A stretch of 64,000 nucleotides of DNA from Rhizobium sp. AAP43 (GCF_001296045.1 NZ_LJHS01000016.1:92086-156085); one strand, 5' to 3'; shown: positions 1-9,293, numbered from the stretch's first letter. Notes: generated from the letters alone by a model not told the origin. Made by a program: numbers and translations.

Positions 1-78
1 GCTTCACTCAAGCAGGCCGTACTAGAAGCCCACTCTATTGTCATTGGTTTCAGCATCACTTTTCAGCCAGGAGCCCAG

Positions 79-285
79 ATGCGCTTCGCCATCGATACCG
101 TAGACGACACAGGCGCCGACCGCCTTTATATTGGCACTCCAATCGCCATCCGTGACCACCGTCTGACGCTGCGCCTGCGCGAAGGCGAGATCAGCATCGA
201 CACCCGGAAGATCATCGACTGGTTCCAGGTCGATCTAGGCGCGCAACGCGAACGCGGCAATCTGTTCGATTGTGTGGCGGGGTGA
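79..285 (+). CDS. small hypothetical protein (68 aa)
   Basis: This is a short reading frame whose ATG at 79 follows a good ribosome-binding site (CAGGAG, 5 nt spacing). The 68-residue product is charged, with no signal peptide, membrane segment or motif I recognise; the ending DTRKIIDWFQVDLGAQ is mildly amphipathic. It stands alone, pointing towards the tRNA-Ala gene on the opposite strand. Only the ribosome-binding site and the balanced amino-acid composition support it as a real gene. I assign no function. Confidence 0.4.
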   Translation: MRFAIDTVDDTGADRLYIGTPIAIRDHRLTLRLREGEISIDTRKIIDWFQVDLGAQRERGNLFDCVAG

Positions 286-356
286 GATTGAGACAAACAA
301 CAGCCGGATGCACCCAGCGCCCGGCTTCAATCTAAAGTTTCCGTTCGGGGAAAATT

Positions 357-432
<76 letters not shown>

Positions 433-544
433 ATCAGGGTACCGGGTTAATCTCCGGCTCCGGGAACCCCGTGGAAAGCAGCGCTCTCGGTGGGGTGGCG
501 GCTTGATACTTCCGGTAGTCGGAGATGGCAAGCCGAAAAATGAA

Positions 545-572
545 AGCCCGGGCATTTTTTTGGGCCCGGGCT
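545..572 (-). terminator. hairpin after the TIGR02300 gene
   Basis: There is a perfect 9-bp inverted repeat, AGCCCGGGC (545-553) and GCCCGGGCT (564-572), with a 10-nt loop. On the minus strand it lies 17 nt past the stop codon at 589 and is followed by a T-rich stretch (TTTCATTTTTC), so it fits a factor-independent terminator for that gene. Confidence 0.75.
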
Positions 573-588
573 CGAAATCCTTGAAAAA

Positions 589-975
589 TCAGACTTCGTC
601 GTCGTCGCCGGTGACGCCGATGAGACCAGTCATGTCATCATCATCGTCATCTTCATCGGCTTCGAGGAAGGTGTCATCGTCGTCGCCGTCGATCTCGACT
701 TCGTCGTCACCGAGATCCGGCAGGTCGTCGCCGCCAGCGGCGTCATCACCGTCTTCGAGCGAGACCAGTTCGACATCCGTGTTCTCGGTATCGACTTCCG
801 CGACCTCTTCTTCCTCAGCCTTCTCCATAATGGCGGCAACCGAGGTTTCCTCGAAGTAGGAGAGCGGCCAGGACTTCTTCGTGTACGGTGACACGATCGG
901 ATCCTTGTTCAGGTCGTAGAATTTCTTGCCGGTGTCGGGGCAAGTCCGTTTCGTTCCAAGTTCTGCCTTCGCCAC
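589..975 (-). CDS. TIGR02300 family protein (acidic, 128 aa)
   Basis: The N-terminus KAELGTKRTCPDTGKKFYDL matches the conserved alphaproteobacterial family TIGR02300, whose function is unknown. I chose the GTG start at 975 rather than the ATG at 1020 because family members begin at this conserved segment and a GAGG lies about 10 nt upstream. The first 40 residues carry the only Cys (CPDTGKKFY); the C-terminal two-thirds is almost wholly Asp/Glu with a run of Asp near the end, so it is probably disordered. In other Rhizobiales this gene sits near aroA-cmk-rpsA, as it does here apart from aroA. It may act through its acidic tail in binding basic proteins or nucleoprotein, but this is not known. 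Confidence 0.85.
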   Translation of the reverse strand: MAKAELGTKRTCPDTGKKFYDLNKDPIVSPYTKKSWPLSYFEETSVAAIMEKAEEEEVAEVDTENTDVELVSLEDGDDAAGGDDLPDLGDDEVEIDGDDDDTFLEADEDDDDDDMTGLIGVTGDDDEV

Positions 976-1276
976 TGTCAAAGCCTCATGAAGTCGTGAA
1001 GAATAGGGGGCATGCGCCATCAGCCCGGCGCGAAGCCGGCCAAACCGTAGTCGGCTCCCTTAATCGCTGCCATCCCTTCTGTCAAAGGCAAACTCAGGGT
1101 TTTTGTACAGCTGTGCGTGCACCCCTCATCCTGAGCGGCACCGCGACCTTCATCCAAGGCAAGCCCATGCGCCTGCGTCATCGCTTGGCAAGAGCTCGAC
1201 GGGCCTGTATCTGACCTGAAAGTTGCACTGCACAGACGTTCCAGAGACCAGTCACCAAAGGGGATAGGCAACAGGC

Positions 1277-1903
1277 ATGATCATCGCCATCGACGGGCCG
1301 GCCGCAGCTGGCAAAGGAACATTGTCGCGACGGATCGCCGAAACCTATGGCTTCCACCACCTCGATACCGGCTTGACCTATCGTGCGACAGCCAAGGCCC
1401 TGCTCGATCAGGGGTTGGCACTGGACGACGAGGCCGTGGCCGAGAGGATGGCGCTCGACATCGAACTGGCCGGGCTCGACCGCGATGTGCTGTCTGCCCA
1501 TGAAATCGGCGAGGCCGCATCCAAGATCGCCGTGATGCCCGCCGTGCGGCGGGCTCTGGTCGAGGCGCAACGCGCCTTTTCAGTGCGCCAACCTGGAACT
1601 GTCCTCGACGGCCGCGACATCGGCACCGTTGTCTGCCCCGATGCGGATGTGAAACTCTATGTGACGGCTTCGCCAGATGTGCGTGCGCGACGTCGCTATG
1701 ACGAAATCCTGGCGAAGGGTGGAGCGGCCGATTTTGCCTCGATTTTTGCCGATGTGCAGAAGCGCGACGAACGCGACATGGGTCGCGCCGACAGCCCGTT
1801 GAAACCTGCGGAAGACGCGCACTTGCTAGATACTTCCGAAATGAGTATAGAGGCCGCATTCTTGACGGCGAAGTCACTGATCGACGCTGCCTTGACGAAA
1901 TGA
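1277..1903 (+). CDS. cmk: (d)CMP kinase
   Basis: Cytidylate kinase transfers phosphate from ATP to CMP or dCMP in the cytoplasm, feeding pyrimidine nucleotide pools. The protein opens with the P-loop [13 protein letters not shown] (residues 3-15), followed by the [11 protein letters not shown] substrate segment near residue 29, the DGRDIGTVV motif around 112 and the [13 protein letters not shown] lid/CMP-binding segment near 160. Its 208 residues are normal for the family. It precedes rpsA in the same direction, the usual cmk-rpsA pairing in proteobacteria. The aroA gene that normally lies just upstream in Rhizobiales is absent. Confidence 0.95.
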   Translation: MIIAIDGPAAAGKGTLSRRIAETYGFHHLDTGLTYRATAKALLDQGLALDDEAVAERMALDIELAGLDRDVLSAHEIGEAASKIAVMPAVRRALVEAQRAFSVRQPGTVLDGRDIGTVVCPDADVKLYVTASPDVRARRRYDEILAKGGAADFASIFADVQKRDERDMGRADSPLKPAEDAHLLDTSEMSIEAAFLTAKSLIDAALTK

Positions 1904-2020
1904 ACTCAGCGAGGGGAACGGTCCTCTCGCTTCAGCCGATTTCTCATCCTCGCGCCGGATTGCTCTCACAGTAGAGCGGATGCGGGATCGGCCATGACCA
2001 ACACCAACCCCCGGCGCATG

Positions 2021-2046
2021 CGCATCCCAAAAGATGCGATTAGGAG
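2021..2046 (+). promoter_or_regulatory. rpsA leader hairpin next to the ribosome-binding site
   Basis: A 6-bp hairpin CGCATC-CCAAAA-GATGCG (2021-2038) ends 3 nt before the rpsA ribosome-binding site TAGGAG (2041-2046). A second palindrome, GCGCATGCGC (2015-2024), overlaps it and would compete with it. The placement fits translational control of rpsA, which is self-regulated by S1 in E. coli. The regulatory role here is inference. Confidence 0.4.
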
Positions 2047-2051
2047 TTTCC

Positions 2052-3755
2052 ATGTCTGTATCTACCCCGTCGCGTGAGGACTTTGCTGCCCTCCTCGAGG
2101 AATCCTTTGCCAAGACCGATCTGGCCGAAGGCTATGTCGCCAAGGGCATTGTCACGGCCATCGAGAAGGACGTCGCGATCGTTGACGTCGGCCTCAAGGT
2201 CGAAGGCCGCATCGCTCTCAAGGAATTCGGCGCCCGCTCCAAGGACGGTTCGCTGAAGGTTGGCGACGAAGTCGAAGTTTATGTCGAGCGCATCGAAAAC
2301 GCTCTCGGCGAAGCTGTTCTGTCGCGCGAAAAGGCTCGCCGCGAAGAAAGCTGGATCAAGCTCGAAGCCAAATTCGAAGCTGGCGAGCGCGTTGAAGGCG
2401 TTATCTTCAACCAGGTCAAGGGCGGCTTCACGGTTGACCTCGACGGCGCCGTTGCCTTCCTTCCGCGCTCGCAGGTCGACATCCGTCCGATCCGCGACGT
2501 TACCCCGCTGATGCACAACCCGCAGCCCTTCGAAATCCTCAAGATGGACAAGCGTCGCGGCAACATCGTTGTTTCGCGTCGTACGGTTCTCGAAGAAAGC
2601 CGCGCCGAGCAGCGTTCTGAAATCGTTCAGAACCTCGAAGAAGGCCAGGTTGTTGACGGCGTCGTTAAGAACATCACCGATTACGGTGCGTTCGTTGACC
2701 TCGGCGGCATCGACGGCCTGCTGCACGTCACCGACATGGCGTGGCGCCGCGTCAACCATCCTTCGGAAATCCTGTCCATCGGCCAGTCGGTCAAGGTTCA
2801 GATCATCCGCATCAACCAGGAAACCCACCGCATCTCGCTCGGCATGAAGCAGCTCGAGTCGGATCCGTGGGATGGCATCGCTGCCAAGTACCCGGTTGGC
2901 AAGAAGATCTCCGGTACCGTCACGAACATCACCGACTACGGTGCATTCGTCGAGCTGGAGCCGGGCATCGAAGGCCTGATCCACATCTCGGAAATGTCCT
3001 GGACGAAGAAGAACGTTCATCCCGGCAAGATCCTTTCGACCACGCAGGACGTCGACGTTGTCGTCCTCGAAGTCGATCCGTCCAAGCGCCGTATCTCGCT
3101 CGGTCTCAAGCAGACTCTCGAGAACCCGTGGCAGGCATTTGCCTTCAGCCATCCGGCCGGCACTGAAGTCGAAGGCGAAGTCAAGAACAAGACCGAATTC
3201 GGCCTGTTCATCGGCCTCGAAGGCGACGTTGACGGCATGGTTCACCTGTCGGATCTCGACTGGAACCGTCCGGGCGAGCAGGTCATCGAAGAGTTCAACA
3301 AGGGTGACGTGGTCAAGGCCGTCGTTCTCGATGTTGACGTCGAGAAGGAACGCATCTCGCTCGGCATCAAGCAGCTTGGCAAGGACTCGGTTGGCGATGC
3401 CGCCGCTTCCGGCGACCTGCGCAAGAACGCCGTTGTGTCTTGCGAAGTTATCGCGATCAACGATGGTGGCGTTGAAGTGAAGCTCGTTGCTCACGAAGAC
3501 ATCACCTCGTTCATCCGTCGTGCTGACCTTGCTCGCGACCGTGACGACCAGCGTCCTGAGCGCTTCTCCGTTGGCCAGGTTTTTGACGCTCGCGTCACGA
3601 ACTTCTCCAAGAAGGACCGCAAGGTTATGCTGTCGATCAAGGCTCTCGAGATCGCAGAAGAGAAGGAAGCCGTCGCACAGTTCGGTTCGTCCGACTCGGG
3701 CGCTTCGCTCGGCGATATCCTGGGCGCAGCCCTGAAGAACCGCAGCAACGACTAA
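2052..3755 (+). CDS. rpsA: 30S ribosomal protein S1
   Basis: S1 binds mRNA leaders and helps load them onto the 30S subunit. I chose the ATG at 2052 (MSVSTPSRED) because TAGGAG lies 5 nt upstream; the longer frame from 2034 lacks this. The 567-residue protein holds six S1/OB repeats, roughly residues 30-95, 113-180, 197-267, 284-354, 371-441 and 455-530. Repeats three to five show the GxVxNITDYGAFVDL...GLLHVTDM pattern most clearly. Length and repeat number are as in other proteobacteria. Codon use is strongly biased, as expected of a highly expressed gene. A strong terminator follows. Confidence 0.98.
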   Translation: MSVSTPSREDFAALLEESFAKTDLAEGYVAKGIVTAIEKDVAIVDVGLKVEGRIALKEFGARSKDGSLKVGDEVEVYVERIENALGEAVLSREKARREESWIKLEAKFEAGERVEGVIFNQVKGGFTVDLDGAVAFLPRSQVDIRPIRDVTPLMHNPQPFEILKMDKRRGNIVVSRRTVLEESRAEQRSEIVQNLEEGQVVDGVVKNITDYGAFVDLGGIDGLLHVTDMAWRRVNHPSEILSIGQSVKVQIIRINQETHRISLGMKQLESDPWDGIAAKYPVGKKISGTVTNITDYGAFVELEPGIEGLIHISEMSWTKKNVHPGKILSTTQDVDVVVLEVDPSKRRISLGLKQTLENPWQAFAFSHPAGTEVEGEVKNKTEFGLFIGLEGDVDGMVHLSDLDWNRPGEQVIEEFNKGDVVKAVVLDVDVEKERISLGIKQLGKDSVGDAAASGDLRKNAVVSCEVIAINDGGVEVKLVAHEDITSFIRRADLARDRDDQRPERFSVGQVFDARVTNFSKKDRKVMLSIKALEIAEEKEAVAQFGSSDSGASLGDILGAALKNRSND

Positions 3756-3778
3756 TTCTCGTTACTTGCATTATAAAG

Positions 3779-3811
3779 AACCCGCCAGGAGCGATCCTGG
3801 CGGGTTTTTTT
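3779..3811 (+). terminator. rpsA terminator
   Basis: A perfect 10-bp stem, CCCGCCAGGA (3781-3790) and TCCTGGCGGG (3795-3804), with a GCGA loop is followed by seven Ts. This is a classical intrinsic terminator 25 nt past the rpsA stop codon. Confidence 0.97.
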
Positions 3812-3830
3812 CATGCCTCGAGCGTCTTGT

Positions 3831-5561
3831 TCAGATGCCGTCTGACAGGCGCAGGTAGAGACCCTGCGCTCTGTCTATGCCGTATGGAGCCGGTAGGGTG
3901 GCGGTCCGCGGAGCCTGTCGATCGTCTGCAACCTCCGTTGTATTGATCAGAACCAAGTGACCCTGCTCGGTGTCGAGGGCTGAGTCTTCAGCCATTTGAT
4001 CTGCATCGTCGAGCGACATCTCGGTCTCAGAGCCATCTTCATTGTCGCTCTCGCTCCCTGCCTCTTCCTCACGATTTTCTCGCTGCTCCGCGTCATCCTC
4101 TTCCTCATCGCTACGCGCCGGTCCTTGGGTCTCTGCTGGGTCGTCGAAGAGATAGTGGACGATCGCGTAAGGGAGGCCTTCGCGCTGAATCTGGGTTTGC
4201 GCGTTGAAGTCAGCGGCTTCAAAGGCAAGCGGTGGGGGAGCGAGTTTCGATTTCTCTTTCGCCTCGAAAAAGGTCGGCTGCTCTGACGTCGTGGTGCCAT
4301 CCTTTTCCAACTGCCCTCGCGCAGCCGCGGATTGGCTACCCTGCTCAGCTGGGCCGCTTTCTGGCGGATGGCGAGATGAGACGGTTTGATCGGCAATCTC
4401 CATCTCGTCCTGCGTCCACCCCAAACGCAGTAGTGCACGCAAGAGTTCGGCCTCATCCGCAATGTCTGGCGTGAGCGACAACGGGACCTGGATGGACACT
4501 GGACCAGTGGGGCCAAAGAAGACCGGCAAGTCGGGTATGCGACCTTCCTTCCTTGCCTGCACCGCCGGCGCACCATCCGCTATGTTCGATAAGGGTTGCG
4601 GAGCATCTGGCGGAGCGCCCGATTTGCCCTGTGCGGAGTTTGGCAGCTTGGGGCTTGGCGTCGCCGTCGGATTGCTTGCGGTCACCCTTGCGTCCGGCCC
4701 CAACTTATCCATCGTTCGAGTTGCACCAGGGATAGTGGCTGTTTCGTTTCGAGTGAGCGGCGGCTGGGCCACTGGTCGGGCGTCGCCCTCCTGTGCATTC
4801 GCTCTGCTTATTTTTACGGTCGTTGCATTGAGGTCGACGGCAGGTGCGGCGGTGCGCGACAATTGCTCGCCGTTGGAGTTCAGAGTTTCGACCCGTCTGC
4901 CCGCAGGCGGTAACAGCGCCTCTGCTGCAGCTGTCTGGCCGCGCCCGACTGGGCCCGTTGTGGGTCCAGCAGGCTCCCATCTCGTCTGTTTTTCCAATGG
5001 GAAGGCTACAGACTGTCCGTTGCTCTGTGCCACAGCCGTGTTCGACGGTGGCACCTTCGTTGATAAGACGGGCTGCTCGAGTTCGTTCATTTGGTAAGAA
5101 CGGACGACTGCCGACTGACCATTCTTCGCCAACGACGCTTCCAGATCGAGGGTGAAGGCGACCAATTCGCGGCCGGAAGTGTTCCGGGTTGCCGCCAGTA
5201 AGGTTCCGAGCTGAAGAGACGAGAGCGCTTTCGACACCAATGCCTGTAGGCGCGTCCGATCCGATGGAGACAAGGCAGCGAGGCTGTTGCCCAACCGGCC
5301 GAGATAGTCACTTGTCGTTTCGTCGGGGCGGCGCTCCATGCCGAGTGCCTCCCCGATGCGATCGGCAATGACCGTGGCTGGATCAGCGTTCGGCCGTGAC
5401 AGCATCGCGACATTCAGATGCCCAGTCACCGCCTCTGCCATGCCCGACAGCTGCATAACAGGCACAGTGGCGACGGATCGCGCGATTGGCGCAGCGTCTG
5501 AAGGCTTCGAGCTGATCTGTGGGGCGGGGGCGGCAGACACCCCCGCTACGGGCGTAAACAT
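3831..5561 (-). CDS. uncharacterised 576-aa protein with acidic disordered tail
   Basis: I do not recognise this protein. The ATG at 5561 has GAGGAA just upstream. Residues 1-55 are Ala/Pro/Ser-rich; about 60-160 look folded and helical (ADRIGEALGMERRPDETTSDYLGRL onward); 170-340 are low-complexity Pro/Thr/Ala/Asn. A second folded patch near 345-400 contains DLPVFFGPTGPVSIQVPL and LLRALLRLGWTQDEM. Residues 480-545 are very acidic. There is no clear signal peptide or membrane segment. The overall build, with folded blocks separated by Pro/Ala linkers, resembles FliK-type or other secreted scaffold proteins, but I see no FliK C-terminal domain. It stands alone, convergent with rpsA. Confidence 0.75.
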   Translation of the reverse strand: MFTPVAGVSAAPAPQISSKPSDAAPIARSVATVPVMQLSGMAEAVTGHLNVAMLSRPNADPATVIADRIGEALGMERRPDETTSDYLGRLGNSLAALSPSDRTRLQALVSKALSSLQLGTLLAATRNTSGRELVAFTLDLEASLAKNGQSAVVRSYQMNELEQPVLSTKVPPSNTAVAQSNGQSVAFPLEKQTRWEPAGPTTGPVGRGQTAAAEALLPPAGRRVETLNSNGEQLSRTAAPAVDLNATTVKISRANAQEGDARPVAQPPLTRNETATIPGATRTMDKLGPDARVTASNPTATPSPKLPNSAQGKSGAPPDAPQPLSNIADGAPAVQARKEGRIPDLPVFFGPTGPVSIQVPLSLTPDIADEAELLRALLRLGWTQDEMEIADQTVSSRHPPESGPAEQGSQSAAARGQLEKDGTTTSEQPTFFEAKEKSKLAPPPLAFEAADFNAQTQIQREGLPYAIVHYLFDDPAETQGPARSDEEEDDAEQRENREEEAGSESDNEDGSETEMSLDDADQMAEDSALDTEQGHLVLINTTEVADDRQAPRTATLPAPYGIDRAQGLYLRLSDGI

Positions 5562-5777
5562 CTGTTCCTCATCAAGAGGTTTGGACGGAAACTGGAAAAA
5601 TCGCGGCGCTCATCATCCAATTGGCAGGCGGTCTTTGGTCGGCAGGCCTTGAAGACGTCGCATGGACAAGCGGGAATCATGCGCCATCATGGTTAACAAA
5701 TGCTAAAGGGGTCAGCCTCGCGCATTGCACAGCACCCAATATGGGTCGATGCGCATTCCACCGAGAGTATCGACTGC

Positions 5778-7175
5778 ATGAGACAGAATCTGATCCTGAA
5801 CACCGACAGCTACAAGCTCGGCCAGTATCTGCAATATCCGGCAGGTACGCGGGCGATCAGCACAGTCGCGACCACGCGCGGTCAGTCGTTTCGTCCAGAG
5901 CTCATGTTCTTCGGCTTGCAGATGTTCCTCAAGGAGTATCTCTCGCAGCCCATTGTGATGGCGGACATCAAGGAGGCTGCCGATATTGCGGGCATCCATG
6001 GGCAACCCTTCGACAGCGAGGGATGGCAGCGCATTGTCGACGTTCATGGCGGCTACCTGCCCCTGAGAATCGAAGCTATTCCCGAAGGCGCGGCTCTCAG
6101 GCGTGGCGTGCCCATGATGCAGGTCGTCAATACGGATCCGAACCTGCCCTGGTTGACCTCGCATATGGAGACCGCTTTGCTTCGCGCGATCTGGTATCCG
6201 TCGACCGTGGCCACGACTGCATGGCGCATTCGCCTTGCACTTCAGCCTTTCCTCGATCGGACGACGGATGATCCTGCCGCGCTCCAGCCAAGCAGGATCA
6301 GCGACTATGGCTGCAGGAGCACCACCAGTCTCGAACAGGCGGCCATCGGCGGCGCCGCACATCTCGTCCACTTCAACAGCTCGGATTCACTGCCGGCGAT
6401 CCTGCATGCGCGGCGGCATTACGGCATCGACATGCCCGGCTATTCAATCCCGTCTGCGGAACATGCGAGCATCACCGCGTGGGGCCAAGCCGGTGAGACT
6501 GACGCTTATTCAAACATGATCGAACGCTTTTCCGGCTTCAGCGCCTATTCCGTCGTATCAGACAGCTACGACCTCCATACCGCGGTCACAGAAATCTGGG
6601 GCAAGTCTCTTCAGGCGAAGGTGCGAGAGGCGGGTGGCGTTCTTGTCGTGCGTCCGGACAGTGGCGATCCTATCGACACACCGGTACAGGTCGTCGCGCA
6701 GCTCGCCTATGCCTTTGGCACGCGGCTCAACGGCAAGGGTTTCAAGGTCATAGATGGCAATGTCCGGGTGCTCCAGTCGGACGGCGTATCGCTTCAGGAC
6801 ATTCAGATGATTCTGGGACGGCTCGAAAGCATGGGCTTCTCGGCAGAGAATATCTCCTTCGGCATGGGCTCAGGACTGCTGCACAAGATCAACCGCGGGA
6901 CGGTCTCCTTCACCATGCGGGCAACGGCCATGCAGGACGCCGGAGGTCAGTGGAAGGGCATAGGACGTCGCGCGCCGCATTCTCAGGAAAAGCTCACGAT
7001 CCAAGGGCGTGTCGCGGCCATCGCCGATGGCATCGACATTGTTTCGATCCCACTGACGGAGCTCGGAGGCCGCCAGAACATGCTTCAGCCAGTCTGGGAG
7101 AATGGCCAGTTGCTGGTCGATTGGACGATGGATGAAATCCGCGCTCGGGCTACCGAGGCCAGCCGTGCCGCCTGA
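5778..7175 (+). CDS. nadV: nicotinamide phosphoribosyltransferase (NAMPT/NadV type)
   Basis: This enzyme joins nicotinamide and PRPP to make NMN, a deamidation-independent salvage route to NAD. The conserved start NLILNTDSYKLGQYLQYP, the segment SDYGCRSTTSLEQAAIGGAAHL, PSAEHASITAWG, VVRPDSGDP and the late FGMGSGLLHKINRGTVSF block follow the NAMPT/nicotinate PRTase fold in order. I chose the ATG at 5778, giving 465 residues and the usual NAMPT beginning; the frame extends upstream to 5700 without homology. The ribosome-binding site is weak (GAGAG). No nadM/NMN adenylyltransferase is adjacent. Confidence 0.9.
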   Translation: MRQNLILNTDSYKLGQYLQYPAGTRAISTVATTRGQSFRPELMFFGLQMFLKEYLSQPIVMADIKEAADIAGIHGQPFDSEGWQRIVDVHGGYLPLRIEAIPEGAALRRGVPMMQVVNTDPNLPWLTSHMETALLRAIWYPSTVATTAWRIRLALQPFLDRTTDDPAALQPSRISDYGCRSTTSLEQAAIGGAAHLVHFNSSDSLPAILHARRHYGIDMPGYSIPSAEHASITAWGQAGETDAYSNMIERFSGFSAYSVVSDSYDLHTAVTEIWGKSLQAKVREAGGVLVVRPDSGDPIDTPVQVVAQLAYAFGTRLNGKGFKVIDGNVRVLQSDGVSLQDIQMILGRLESMGFSAENISFGMGSGLLHKINRGTVSFTMRATAMQDAGGQWKGIGRRAPHSQEKLTIQGRVAAIADGIDIVSIPLTELGGRQNMLQPVWENGQLLVDWTMDEIRARATEASRAA

Positions 7176-7617
7176 GATCAATCTGCTATGCGCAGGAAAC
7201 CCGGATAGAGACCTGCTTCGTCACAGGGTGCCGGAGCTCGTGGTGGCAGGGTCTGCCCTGCCCTGCACCGATCATCGACACTCACGGCATCCAACCATGT
7301 GGCCGGTGCGTGGTCCCGGAGAACTTCGTTCGCGGTGATTTCACCAACCGGCGGATCAAAATCGTCTATTCCAAGATCGAGAAGGCTTGTTGCCCCGATC
7401 ATTGCCGTCAGAAGCGCATTGGTCGCTACCGTCATGGTGGCCTGTCTCAACAATACCTGTTTCCAGTGCGCCTATGACGCACCGCTCACTGCTCTAGTCC
7501 GGCCTGCATGATCGTCAGCTAAAGTTAACGAAGTCTTTGCCCGGATCAAACAGTCCACCTTATTAATCATCGGAGAATTCTGACAGCGTGGCAGGCTGGC
7601 AGGGTGGCGCCTGCATT
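7176..7617 (+). other. 442-bp intergenic gap, nothing certain
   Basis: This gap separates the convergent ends of nadV and the 324-aa protein. A minus-strand frame at 7178-7453 (91 codons, beginning with a hydrophobic run ATNALLTAMIGATSLL) could be a small protein, but it has no good ribosome-binding site or recognisable similarity. I see no clear terminator or RNA gene. Confidence 0.4.
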
Positions 7618-8592
7618 TCATACGACCAGTGTTCTAAGTCGCTCATAGAGACCATCTTCGATATAGATCGAGACAACTTCATCCAGAGTGTCGGTGGACG
7701 CCGCAGAGAGCACTTCAGCCTCGCCGCCGATGGCCAGAATGAACTGTGTCTGGTCCGCAGGCGGACGCGCCGCAACACCACTTGTCTCGCTGGATTGGGT
7801 GCCAGACTGCTGATCCGCCATGTAAGCAAGCATGGAGAGTAGTTTCTCTGCCGAGGCCGGAGCATGCATCGCGCCTCCGGCCGTCGCGCTATCCGACAAC
7901 ACCTTTTGAATCTCGCCGACCTGCTCGAGGCGTTCGGAAGCCAAGGCCGCCTGCAGGGATGCAAGTCGCTCCTGACGGCCTTTCTCGTCATCCACGCGCG
8001 CAGGGTCGGCTATCTCTTCCTGAACGGCGACTTCACTTGCCGACTTCGGGTCAGCCGCATCCTTCAGTCGCGTGAACACACGGTTGACGGCATCTGTGAC
8101 ACCACCGCGCCCTGCCGATTTTTCCAAAGCCGCATTCAAGCGCTCCGTGCCATCGCCAGTGGGGTCACTGAGGGCGGAAACGAAAGTCGTCAGCGAGATT
8201 CCCAGTTTGTCGAGACCAACAGCCCGCTCCAGTTCACTGCGAGCCATGGCATCCATTTTGGAGACAATGTCTTCGATGAGTTTTCCCAAAGTGAAGTAGG
8301 AGCGGGATCGATCAACATCGAGACCAAGTTTCTCGGCCAGCTTGTCGGCGACCTTCATCTTCAATTCGTTGACACTGACATTCTCATGATTGAACATGGA
8401 GGAGACGATTTTTGCCCGGGAACGTCGGGCTTCCTCGCTTACCGTCATACGCGCTTCGACCAGCGGATCGGCCTTTTGCGCGATGCCCGCTTTTTCGTTC
8501 TCTTCCTTGTGACGCGCATCCCACTGCTCTGCGATCGACCGGAGTATGTCCGTCGCCACAAGGCCTTGGGCTTTCTCAGTCGGAAAAAGCAT
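7618..8592 (-). CDS. uncharacterised helical protein (324 aa)
   Basis: I do not recognise this protein. I chose the ATG at 8592 because AAGG sits 8 nt upstream; a GTG at 8601 is too close to that site. The sequence is soluble and mostly helical, with Glu/Lys/Ala-rich stretches (residues 25-110 and 195-240) that could form coiled coils. It carries no signal peptide, membrane segment or cysteine cluster. The last 45 residues (TQFILAIGGEAEVLSAASTD onward) look like a small folded domain. It is transcribed in the same direction as rnd, which lies 75 bp upstream, so the two may share a transcript. Confidence 0.75.
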   Translation of the reverse strand: MLFPTEKAQGLVATDILRSIAEQWDARHKEENEKAGIAQKADPLVEARMTVSEEARRSRAKIVSSMFNHENVSVNELKMKVADKLAEKLGLDVDRSRSYFTLGKLIEDIVSKMDAMARSELERAVGLDKLGISLTTFVSALSDPTGDGTERLNAALEKSAGRGGVTDAVNRVFTRLKDAADPKSASEVAVQEEIADPARVDDEKGRQERLASLQAALASERLEQVGEIQKVLSDSATAGGAMHAPASAEKLLSMLAYMADQQSGTQSSETSGVAARPPADQTQFILAIGGEAEVLSAASTDTLDEVVSIYIEDGLYERLRTLVV

Positions 8593-8666
8593 GAGGCACA
8601 CCTTAGATTACACGGAAAGGGTTTTCTCCATCTTTCCGATGCAACCTGAAGAAAAACTTAAACCCG

Positions 8667-9293
8667 TCAACTATGTGCAAAAATATCTGTCTCGTTCCAG
8701 CCGAGCAGATCAAGTTTCGCTCTTGTCGGCAGGAATTGAAAGCAGGCCTCAGCATGTTCAAGGCGACCATCTCGGATCAGCCGGGCATGAAGTTTGTCCC
8801 GCAGCGCATGGAGATAGAGCACATCAGAGGCTGCGTATTCCATCTGTGCTTGCGAAAGCACTTCGGCTGCCCAATCCGAAGATTGCTGGGCCTTGGAAAT
8901 GTCTACCTCGAGCATTTCCTTGAGATTATCTTTCAACCCATGGCGATCTGTATAGGTCCGCGACAGACGGGATGCGATCTTGGTGCAAAAGACTGGAGCC
9001 GATGTCACACCAAAGGTGTGAAAGAGCACCGCAATGTCAAACCGACCATAGTGAAAGATCTTCTGACGCATGGGATCAGCCAACATGGCGACGAGGTTTG
9101 GCGCTTGCGTCTGACCGGCTGCAATCCGGATGACATCGGCGCTCCCGTCGCCTGGAGACAGCTGGACAACGCATAGACGATCTCGACGCGGGACCAGGCC
9201 GAGCGTCTCTGTGTCGATTGCAATCGCATCCGTGTATCGCGCCGCATCTTCGGCAGAAATGTCACATTCGTGATAGCGGATCGTCGCAGGCAT
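8667..9293 (-). CDS. rnd: ribonuclease D (short form)
   Basis: This is a 3'-5' exoribonuclease of the DEDDy family, acting in tRNA and stable RNA 3'-end trimming. The motifs appear in order: Exo I AIDTETLG (residues 24-31, Asp and Glu), Exo II HYGRFDIAVL (near 82), and Exo III YAASDVLYL (near 154, Tyr and Asp). At 208 residues it is the short alphaproteobacterial type without the two HRDC domains of E. coli RNase D. The ATG at 9293 fits the family start. Its upstream region is divergent from the small-RNA locus. Confidence 0.92.
   Translation of the reverse strand: MPATIRYHECDISAEDAARYTDAIAIDTETLGLVPRRDRLCVVQLSPGDGSADVIRIAAGQTQAPNLVAMLADPMRQKIFHYGRFDIAVLFHTFGVTSAPVFCTKIASRLSRTYTDRHGLKDNLKEMLEVDISKAQQSSDWAAEVLSQAQMEYAASDVLYLHALRDKLHARLIRDGRLEHAEACFQFLPTRAKLDLLGWNETDIFAHS

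Noticed and set aside
2040..3494. 484-codon open frame on the strand opposite rpsA
   Set aside because: It mirrors the biased codon use of rpsA, has no ribosome-binding site and no recognisable protein features.
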